A stretch of DNA of 54,390 bases from NCBI GenBank assembly GCA_002327785.1, contig DCUI01000041.1, positions 678 to 55,067 on the forward strand, given 5' to 3'. The translations under genes and the position numbers were made by a program. A model generated the notes under the pieces. That model ran no database searches, was not told the DNA's origin, and saw nothing but the letters and a program-made list of their open reading frames with translations. Shown here piece after piece: positions 43,461 to 51,996 of the stretch. Within the stretch, counting starts at the first letter, position 1. Every line of letters starts with the position of its first letter. This DNA is from Phycisphaerales bacterium UBA2218. GTDB taxonomy: Bacteria; Planctomycetota; Phycisphaerae; Sedimentisphaerales; Anaerobacaceae.

Positions 43461-44852
43461 ATGAGCCGGAGTTTTGATTCTGCAGATCGTCGCCTTGGCA
43501 GCATGACCTATGTCCTCATGGTGACTCTCGTGGCTGCACTGGGCGGCTTGTTGTTCGGCTACGATACCGGGGTCATCAACGGCGCGATCGGGCCGCTCAA
43601 GGCCCACTTCTCATTTAATCCCAGGCAGGAGGGCTGGGCGATGGGGTGCGCCTTGCTTGGCTGCGCCCTGGGAGCAGCCGGCGCTGGGCCGCTGAGCGAC
43701 CGTTTCGGCCGCAAGAAGGCCCTGATTGTCTCGGCCATGCTATTCTTCATCTCGGCGGTCGGGACGGCCATGCCGCGCACGCTCACGACGTTCATCCTTT
43801 ATCGCATTCTGGGCGGCCTCGGCGTCGGGGCGGCCTCGATCATCTCGCCCATGTACATCGCGGAGATCAGTCCGGCCCGGATCCGCGGGCGAATGGTCTC
43901 CATCAACCAGTTCGCCATCGTCAGCGGTTTCCTCGTCGTGTACTTCGTCAACTACTTGATCGCCTTGCAGGGTGACGAAGCCTGGAATCAACGGATCGGT
44001 TGGCGCTGGATGTTCGGATCGGAGGCGCTGCCGGCCCTCGGACTGATGATCTTGTCGCTGGTGGTGCCCGAGAGCCCGCGATGGCTGACGAAGCAGGGCC
44101 GCGCCGACGAAGCTCTCCACATCCTCACTCGCGTGGACGGCGACGCCTACGCCCAGGCGGAACTGGCCGAGATCAAGGAGGCCCTCAGCCACGAGAGCGG
44201 CTCGCTGCGACAACTCTTCCTGCCGGGCATGAGGATCGTCCTGGTCATTGGGGTCGTCCTGGCCGTGCTGCAACAGGTCACCGGGATCAACGTGTTTCTC
44301 TATTTCGGCACGGAGATCTTCAAGAAGATGGGGTCCGGGACGAACGCCGCGCTTTTGCAGACCATCGTGGTCGGGGCCGTGAATCTCACCTTCACGGTCA
44401 TCGCGATCTGGACGGTGGATCGGATCGGCCGAAAGCCGCTGATGATGATCGGCTCGGCCGGCATGGGGATCTCGCTGGCGGCGATGGGGCTGGCTGCGTA
44501 CATGCAATCGACCGGCCTATGGATGCTGCTATTTATCCTCGGTTATATCGCTTGCTTTGCGCTTTCCGTCGGGCCGGTGACTTGGGTGATCCTCTCGGAG
44601 ATCTTTCCCACGCGAATTCGCGGCCAAGTGATGGGCATCGCCACGATCTGCCTGTGGATCGCCAATTACATCGTGTCGCAGACCTTCCCCATGATGGACG
44701 AGAACCCGTGGCTGGTCGCGACGTTCCATCGAGGCTTTCCCTTCTGGCTCTATGGAGCGTTCTGCATCATACTGCTGGTCTTCGTGCGGGTGTATGTTCC
44801 CGAGACCAAGGGCAAGAGCCTCGAACAGATTGAGCGGCATTGGATGCGGTAG
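43461..44852 (+). CDS. MFS sugar porter (XylE/GalP type)
   Basis: This is a 463-residue protein with 12 predicted membrane helices and the marks of the sugar porter family: GGLLFGYDTGVINGAI in helix 1, SDRFGRKK between helices 2 and 3, RILGGLGVGAASIISPMYIAEI, PESPRWL after helix 6, QQVTGINVFLYF in helix 7, DRIGRKPLMM, and PETKGKSLEQIE at the C-terminus. These proteins take up monosaccharides, usually with a proton. GAGAGGA lies 9 bases before the start. It follows the sulfatase by 225 bp, which includes repeat copy 2, and may import a sugar released by the exoenzymes. Substrate cannot be read from the sequence. Confidence 0.95.
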   Translation: MSRSFDSADRRLGSMTYVLMVTLVAALGGLLFGYDTGVINGAIGPLKAHFSFNPRQEGWAMGCALLGCALGAAGAGPLSDRFGRKKALIVSAMLFFISAVGTAMPRTLTTFILYRILGGLGVGAASIISPMYIAEISPARIRGRMVSINQFAIVSGFLVVYFVNYLIALQGDEAWNQRIGWRWMFGSEALPALGLMILSLVVPESPRWLTKQGRADEALHILTRVDGDAYAQAELAEIKEALSHESGSLRQLFLPGMRIVLVIGVVLAVLQQVTGINVFLYFGTEIFKKMGSGTNAALLQTIVVGAVNLTFTVIAIWTVDRIGRKPLMMIGSAGMGISLAAMGLAAYMQSTGLWMLLFILGYIACFALSVGPVTWVILSEIFPTRIRGQVMGIATICLWIANYIVSQTFPMMDENPWLVATFHRGFPFWLYGAFCIILLVFVRVYVPETKGKSLEQIERHWMR

Positions 44853-45213
44853 CACGGCATGGCGATGCGTCCGCCTCATGGATGGCATGGATGTCTGCCT
44901 TTGTCGATGGCGGTGGGCAAGCCGCCCAAGACCTCTCTCGATAGGTGAATCCCTTTTAGTCCTCTGGGTATTCGGGGAAACCATTCTGAAAATGCCGCCG
45001 GAGATACGAAGAAGCCCCTGCGCGGCGGAGGGAGAGGAAAAGCGAGATAACACGCAGGGGCTTGAGGGCTATACCTGCATCATCACTATACCTGCCTTGG
45101 ACAACTGCGTAAAGAGAATTCCCTCATATTTTTCCTGAAAATTCTAAAGTTTTTGTGCGGGCACGCAAACTTTGCACTTGCCGAGAGATATGGTATCCTT
45201 GCCGCTGACTGAC
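44853..45213. other. Intergenic region with one inverted repeat
   Basis: Only the inverted repeat at 45012-45063 stands out. A frame read from 44752 through this stretch is out of frame with the porter gene and not supported. Confidence 0.5.
45012..45063. repeat. 11-bp inverted repeat with a 30-nt loop
   Basis: AAGCCCCTGCG (45012-45022) and CGCAGGGGCTT (45053-45063) are perfect complements. The purine-rich loop between them is longer than in a simple terminator. It may be a structured transcript end or a remnant of a mobile repeat. Confidence 0.45.
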
Positions 45214-45645
45214 ATGAGTTTTCCCGAACGGATGACAATTCAGAGCTACACGATCCCGGTGGTTCCCCGGTACGCCGAGACGGACAAAGGCGGCGTGATC
45301 CATCATAGCGTCTACCCGGTCTGGTTCGAAATGGGACGGACCGAACTGCTCCGCGCCAACGGCGTCGCCTACAAGGATCTGGAGGCCGAGGGTATCTTCT
45401 TTGTGGTGGCCGAACTGCGAGTCAAGTACCGCCGGCCCGCCTTCTATGACGAAGAGCTGCTCCTGGAAACTACTTGCTCGAATGTCACAGCCGGCAAGGT
45501 CGAGCACGCGTACAGGCTTACCCGCAAGGCCACCGGCCTGCTCCTGGCCGAAGGCTCCAGCATTCTGGCTTGCGCGACGGCCGAAGGAAACATTCGTCGC
45601 ATCCCAGGCTTCTTGTTCCCACAAGCACAACAATCGGGGAGGTGA
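45214..45645 (+). CDS. YbgC/4-hydroxybenzoyl-CoA thioesterase-like protein
   Basis: The hotdog signature is YAETDKGGVIHHSVYPVWFEMGR (given here as YAETDKGGVIHH and YPVWFEMGR), in which the aspartate is the usual catalytic residue of YbgC-type acyl-CoA thioesterases. The strands RVKYRRPAFYDEELLLE and AGKVEHAYRLTRK complete the single domain of about 140 residues. The family hydrolyses short acyl-CoA or acyl-ACP in the cytosol. ATG 45214 is taken as start; a TTG at 45172, ATG 45190 and ATG 45232 are in frame and none has a convincing ribosome site. The gene stands alone, convergent with the next one. Confidence 0.85.
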   Translation: MSFPERMTIQSYTIPVVPRYAETDKGGVIHHSVYPVWFEMGRTELLRANGVAYKDLEAEGIFFVVAELRVKYRRPAFYDEELLLETTCSNVTAGKVEHAYRLTRKATGLLLAEGSSILACATAEGNIRRIPGFLFPQAQQSGR

Positions 45646-45718
45646 TTTTATCCTCGCCGGCGACTTGCAGCTTTTTTGAGTACTTCTGAACACATCGTTA
45701 TCTCATACAGCCTGTCCA

Positions 45719-46264
45719 TCAGGTTGTTTGGGGGGGTGCCTGGAGATCTCTGACCTTGTCCAGGCTGGCTGCGAATTGCTCTCTGGCCCTATCCAAGTAG
45801 TCATTGATTTCATCAATATAGCCGTCCGCCGAGGCAGACCAGACGCGGTTGAGATAGCGTTCGCCGGCGGCGAAGCAGTTCATCACCTCGGCGTAGGCGC
45901 TGAGGCCGTAGGAGTGCGCGATGCTTTCACGGGCCTCAACGAAGCTGTTCAGATCATCCGTGAACAACTCCTCGATCCGGTGTCGCACGTCGTAGGGGTC
46001 GATCGTATCCTTGTCGGCGTTCAGACGGGTCATGTTCTCTGCGATCCGTCGGAGACTCTCCTCGATGGTCTGCATGTTGAAGACGATCCGCTCGGTCGAT
46101 CGCACGTGTTCTCTGTGGCTCATTCGGATAATCGCCAGGCCGACGCCGCCGACCGCTACGGCCGCGGCAAACCATGCCCAGTATACCACCGCCTCATCGA
46201 CCACGGATGCCAGAGCGCCGCCGAGAAAGCCGACGGCCACGAGCACGAATCCTAATCCTTTCAT
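45719..46264 (-). CDS. Small membrane protein with two N-terminal helices, unknown function
   Basis: From ATG 46264 (GAGGGGCG 7 bases upstream) the protein has 181 residues. Two hydrophobic helices (GLGFVLVAVGFLGGALASVV and VVYWAWFAAAVAVGGVGLAI) are followed by a soluble helical region of about 125 residues (SLRRIAENMTRLNADKDTID, YAEVMNCFAAGERYLNRVWS) that may form a coiled coil. I know no family for it. It follows the OPT transporter gene by 13 bp on the same strand, so the two are likely co-expressed and the small protein may assist the transporter. Confidence 0.65.
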   Translation of the reverse strand: MKGLGFVLVAVGFLGGALASVVDEAVVYWAWFAAAVAVGGVGLAIIRMSHREHVRSTERIVFNMQTIEESLRRIAENMTRLNADKDTIDPYDVRHRIEELFTDDLNSFVEARESIAHSYGLSAYAEVMNCFAAGERYLNRVWSASADGYIDEINDYLDRAREQFAASLDKVRDLQAPPQTT

Positions 46265-46277
46265 GTGATTACGCCCC

Positions 46278-48023
<1,746 letters not shown>

Positions 48024-48109
48024 TGTGACTCTCCATGATATAAGTGCGACTGTTGATTCTTGATCGTTGATTCCAAGAGGCCGATCCGGCGTGTCTCTCG
48101 AATCAACAA

Positions 48110-50041
48110 TCAACCCTCTTCTTCTGGTTCCGGCTCTGCGGACCACCCGATGATTTCATCGAGCCACTCGGCAGCCCCGGCGGTTTCGTGCCAGGCGCCG
48201 GCCAGCACCTCGGCACAGAATGCGGCTTCGTCATTATAGAACAGCGAACGGCCGTCGGCTGTCGGCTTCGGGAATACCTTGCCGTTCGTGAGGTATTCCG
48301 CACAGATTGGGTTGTTCTGGATCGCCTGGTCCAGGTGTCTGCGGGCCGTGACGGTATCACCCTTTTGCCGGAAGGTCAGCAGAGCGCGGGTGTAGTCCCA
48401 GGTGCAGCCGCCTCGATCGCCTTTGTTCTGCTTGAGGAGTCGTTCCACCTCCTGGTCTTTGCCCAATCGCAGCAGGCAGGGCCAGAACCAGAACCGGGCG
48501 CCTTGTTCGTCATCGGGATTCAGGCGAAGCAAATCTCGGAAATGCTCCGCCGCCTCTTGCAGCCTGCTCATTTTGTTGAGGCATTCCGCCAGCCTGAATC
48601 TCGCACGCACGTAGGGACGGGTCTGGACGACCTCCCAGAAATGGCCGGCCTCTGTCTCGAAGATCTCCGGGGCCAGTGTTCGCTCAGCCGCTCGCAGGGC
48701 CTGGGTGTAGTATTCGAGCTGCTTGTCCCGCGCGGGTGTCCGCTCGGCCAAGAGGATGTATGCATCGGCGCAGTTGGGATCGACCTGCAGAGCCTTGCGG
48801 GCCATGTGGATCTGCTTGCGGCCCTTGACGCTGTAGGCCCGGAACACGATGTCCTGGGCCTCCTCCAGAGAGGTTTCCGGAACGAAATCTTCGATCCGCT
48901 TGCCGATGAAGTTCCCCTGGATAAAGGCCTCGTACTCTTCGCGGCTCTTGAAGTCCTTCCCCTCCATCGCGCGCTCCATGTGCGCCGCGATCCTGTCCAT
49001 GACCAACGGGCTGGCCAGAGGGAGAGCGGGGTCCCTGGGCTCTTCCGGGGCCAGCACATCGGGCAGCGTAAATACGAAATCCATCGGGTCCTCGAACGTG
49101 TCCACCTGCTTGCGCCAGCGGCCGGAATCGAACTCCTGCTCGGTGGATTGTGCCAAGGCCCGCATGAAACCTTCGAAATGGGCCAGTTCCTTCGGTCCGG
49201 GGCGGTGGTACGGGCTCTTGGTCTCGTAGCAGACCGCAAAGGGATACGCATCGGGACCGGCGACGGGCAGGTCGTACCGCTCCCAGAGGTCCACGTCACC
49301 GAAGGAGATGCTCGTACTCGGACCGAAACGCAGGAGCCAGTGCCGCCCGTACATCATCCATTCCGGGCCGGGGTTCGCCGCGAACCACTCGAAGTCGGCT
49401 CGCGATTGGTGGAAGCCCAGACCGATGATCTCGCCACGGGCCCCGAGGACGGACACATGTTGCAGGCCCGGCTCGACGGCGGGAGACTCGAGCACGATCA
49501 GATCGTCATTGGCCAGCAGCTCCCAGGGCCGGGCGCGGTAGAACTCGGCCGCTGCCGCCGCATAGGCCCGCATCATCTCGACCGTGACGCCCTCGGTGTC
49601 CATCGGGCCGCAAGGCATGGGGTACTGCGATCGGCTCTCCTCGGCGGCGTCTGCGAGCGTGCGGTCCAGGAGGAACAACTTGTCGCGCAGCTCGACGGTA
49701 ATGCCGGTGTCCTTGAGCCTGCCGCGGAGATATTCGGCCAGTGCGGCGTCACAAACCTGGACCTTTCCGGGCCGGTAGCCTGCCAGTTCCCTGTTGTAGG
49801 CCAGATCGACGAGGGTATCGAGGATCACTTCGAATTGCCCCTCGGATTCCGTGTGCGCCTCGGACAGGCAGACGGCTCGTGTCTCCAGACTGACCCAGCC
49901 GGCGGCCCACGAGCGAACCGGCTCGATGAGGCCGCCCTGGTCTTCTCGCACCCAGATGGGCAGCCTGGTAATCCCACCCTGCCAGATCTCCCCCGGTCGC
50001 TGGGGAAGGCGTCTCAATCGTTCTGCCTGGAAATCTATCAT
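48110..50041 (-). CDS. TPR protein with ST7-like C-terminal region
   Basis: This is a soluble protein of 643 residues from ATG 50041 (GTG 50059 is an alternative). The N-terminal 300 residues contain FEVILDTLVDLAYNRELAGY and KVQVCDAALAEYLRGRLKDT, resembling a domain of unknown function (DUF6930-like, by memory) that accompanies such proteins. The C-terminal part (about 400-620) resembles ST7-type TPR proteins: AYSVKGRKQIHMARKALQVD, ETEAGHFWEVVQTRPYVRAR, FRDLLRLNPDDEQGARFWF, then further helical repeats. These serve as protein-protein interaction surfaces. No catalytic motif is seen. The stop lies close to the start of the OPT gene; a shared transcript is possible. Confidence 0.75.
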   Translation of the reverse strand: MIDFQAERLRRLPQRPGEIWQGGITRLPIWVREDQGGLIEPVRSWAAGWVSLETRAVCLSEAHTESEGQFEVILDTLVDLAYNRELAGYRPGKVQVCDAALAEYLRGRLKDTGITVELRDKLFLLDRTLADAAEESRSQYPMPCGPMDTEGVTVEMMRAYAAAAAEFYRARPWELLANDDLIVLESPAVEPGLQHVSVLGARGEIIGLGFHQSRADFEWFAANPGPEWMMYGRHWLLRFGPSTSISFGDVDLWERYDLPVAGPDAYPFAVCYETKSPYHRPGPKELAHFEGFMRALAQSTEQEFDSGRWRKQVDTFEDPMDFVFTLPDVLAPEEPRDPALPLASPLVMDRIAAHMERAMEGKDFKSREEYEAFIQGNFIGKRIEDFVPETSLEEAQDIVFRAYSVKGRKQIHMARKALQVDPNCADAYILLAERTPARDKQLEYYTQALRAAERTLAPEIFETEAGHFWEVVQTRPYVRARFRLAECLNKMSRLQEAAEHFRDLLRLNPDDEQGARFWFWPCLLRLGKDQEVERLLKQNKGDRGGCTWDYTRALLTFRQKGDTVTARRHLDQAIQNNPICAEYLTNGKVFPKPTADGRSLFYNDEAAFCAEVLAGAWHETAGAAEWLDEIIGWSAEPEPEEEG

Positions 50042-50729
50042 GCAGAAGTCCACAACCAATGGAGAGGACAGGATTCGATTTGCCCTCTCTCTCCAAGATC
50101 CCGCAAAGACTGTGTTTACAGCTTAACTCGTTATACCCCAAAGACTTGGAATCTCTCGTTGACTTACTGTATTCGCACGGTTTCTTGCTGTCTCGTGGCC
50201 CGTTTTGAGGGCAATTTGAGGGCAACACATCTGTACCCTATCACGAGGCGCATCAGACCCGGCCGGTCATGGACTCCTCAAAGCCGGTCTGTATCTTGGT
50301 CTCTTCTTACAGTTCTTGGCCACATTCGTCAATCAGATTGCCCTGCTTGAATCGAACGATTTCAGAGATGCGTGGGCCTGGGCCCAATAGTGTTCGGCGT
50401 GGGATTTGCTCTTTGGCAAGTGCATGAAGTGGTGGAGCAAGGGGGCAAGGCGCTCCCTGATGGACGGACGGACCGTTGTGCGCGCCGCATCGATCCGGAC
50501 CGGTTTGCGAGGCTGTCCGGCCTGTGCCTGCCTCATCGCGAAACAGGCGGTTGGTGGCCGCCACCCTATTTTAGCAGGTCCACGAGAATTCCTCCGAATC
50601 CGTATCACTTCCTCAAAGCCCCACGCCTCCGGCACATCGGTTTGCCTCGGCAGTTCTTGGCAAAACACAACCTGCTGGGATAGGCTCTAAGTCGATGGCC
50701 CACACCCTGCAACACCGGACAGTCGGTCC
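50042..50729. other. Intergenic region with no gene identified, with an 11-bp tandem duplication
   Basis: In 688 bp I see no family-like reading frame. A 111-codon minus frame (50333-50668) has no recognisable features. TTTGAGGGCAA is directly repeated at 50204-50214 and 50215-50225. The region could be decayed sequence of a lost element; no tRNA or attachment site is evident. Confidence 0.45.
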
Positions 50730-51935
50730 TCAGTACCAGCCATACTCGCGTCCGGCCTCTGCGAAGGCTTTGATGTTCTCGTACGGGGTCCCGTCAAAAA
50801 AGAAGTCGGTTGTGGACAGGATGAAGTTCCCCCGCTCCCTGGCTCGGAGAACGACCTCACGGGTCCGTTCTTTGACCTCGGCCGGCGTGGCCTTGACCAT
50901 GAACTCGACCTGGTCGATGTTGCCGCGTAAGGCGATGTCCGGCCGGATCACTCTCAACGCCTCATCCAGATCCACGTCGCCGAAAGGCGGCGGCGTCAGA
51001 TACCCCCAGCAATCCATCTCCATCTCGTTGTAGAGATGCATGATGGTCTTGGCCCGACCGCAGTTGTGGAACACGACCAGGCCGCCGGCCTCGTGGATCC
51101 CCCGGAGCAGCCGGTTCTCGTATTCCAGGATGTATCGGCGGTAGAACGCCGGCCCCACGGAACTGCCTGCCAGTTGAGCAGCCACCTCGATCACGTCGGC
51201 GCCGGCCTCGATCATCTTCTCGGCCCGTCGAATGAGCCGAGGCAGAAAGAACTCCATCATCGCCCGATAGAATCCCTCGTCCTGGAGCGGATCCATCATG
51301 AGCTGCTCCACGTTGCGGAACATACTGACGATGTTGAATGCTCCGTGGGTATTGGTGTCGGTCAGACCCTTGTCGCCACACGCCCGGCGGGCGCGGGTGA
51401 TGAGACTACAGTCCATCTTCTCCGCGGGCGGCATGTATCTCTGGAGAATCTCAAAGTCCCCCCTGGTTTTGATCAGCGGCTCATCGATATTCTGCACGAT
51501 CAGATAGGTGGACGTGCGCTTGTAGCTTTCCTTCTGCCGCAATCGGCCCGCCGGCGTCTCGATGGTCAGGGTCCTGTGAATGTCGTCCGCCTGGCCCTCA
51601 TCAACCACCTTCACGTCCCAGTTTTCGTCCGATTCGCTGATGCTGCGATCCCGCAACGTGCTGTGCAGATACTGGTCCCACACGCTGCCGGGAACGTGCA
51701 TCACGTCAAAACCGAAGTAGTCACAGTACTCGACGAACTTCTCGATCACGTCAAAGTCCGGTGGGTCGTAGAAATGATAGATATCCGGCCTGTAACCGAA
51801 CATTTCATACACGGCGTTGTAGTAGAGAAATGGTGCGATGGGCATCCGGTCGACCGGCTGGCCCCGCAACGTCCGAAGCAGCCGCTCCCGGCCAGTCAAG
51901 GGGTTGGCTTCATTTGCTGTCCGACTGGTTGACAT
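50730..51935 (-). CDS. Uroporphyrinogen decarboxylase/MtaA-like protein
   Basis: From ATG 51935 (GGGAG upstream) the protein has 401 residues and the TIM-barrel outline of the URO-D superfamily: TGRERLLRTLRGQPVDRMPI at the start, AGADVIEVAAQLAGSS, GGLVVFHNCGRAKTIMHLYN, ALRGNIDQVEFM and RGNFILSTTDFFF near the end. The H-x-C pair in FHNCGR is the zinc-binding arrangement of MtaA/CmuA-type methyltransferases rather than heme decarboxylases, where it is absent. Such proteins in planctomycetes often lie among carbohydrate genes, with unknown reaction; methyl transfer is possible. The partner genes (corrinoid protein, methyltransferase 1) are not nearby. Confidence 0.82.
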   Translation of the reverse strand: MSTSRTANEANPLTGRERLLRTLRGQPVDRMPIAPFLYYNAVYEMFGYRPDIYHFYDPPDFDVIEKFVEYCDYFGFDVMHVPGSVWDQYLHSTLRDRSISESDENWDVKVVDEGQADDIHRTLTIETPAGRLRQKESYKRTSTYLIVQNIDEPLIKTRGDFEILQRYMPPAEKMDCSLITRARRACGDKGLTDTNTHGAFNIVSMFRNVEQLMMDPLQDEGFYRAMMEFFLPRLIRRAEKMIEAGADVIEVAAQLAGSSVGPAFYRRYILEYENRLLRGIHEAGGLVVFHNCGRAKTIMHLYNEMEMDCWGYLTPPPFGDVDLDEALRVIRPDIALRGNIDQVEFMVKATPAEVKERTREVVLRARERGNFILSTTDFFFDGTPYENIKAFAEAGREYGWY

Positions 51936-51996
51936 GGGTTGAACTCCCGAGAAATCGCAGTTTGCACATTTCACACGTCTTCATGCGCCGATGCCT

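Noticed and set aside
48188..50350. 720-codon plus-strand frame
   Set aside because: It is the antisense of the ST7-like gene; composition is typical of a shadow in G/C-rich DNA (many Arg, Gly, Leu, Val) and it has no family motif.
50333..50668. 111-codon minus-strand frame in the 688-bp gap
   Set aside because: No recognisable motif, start signal or partner gene.
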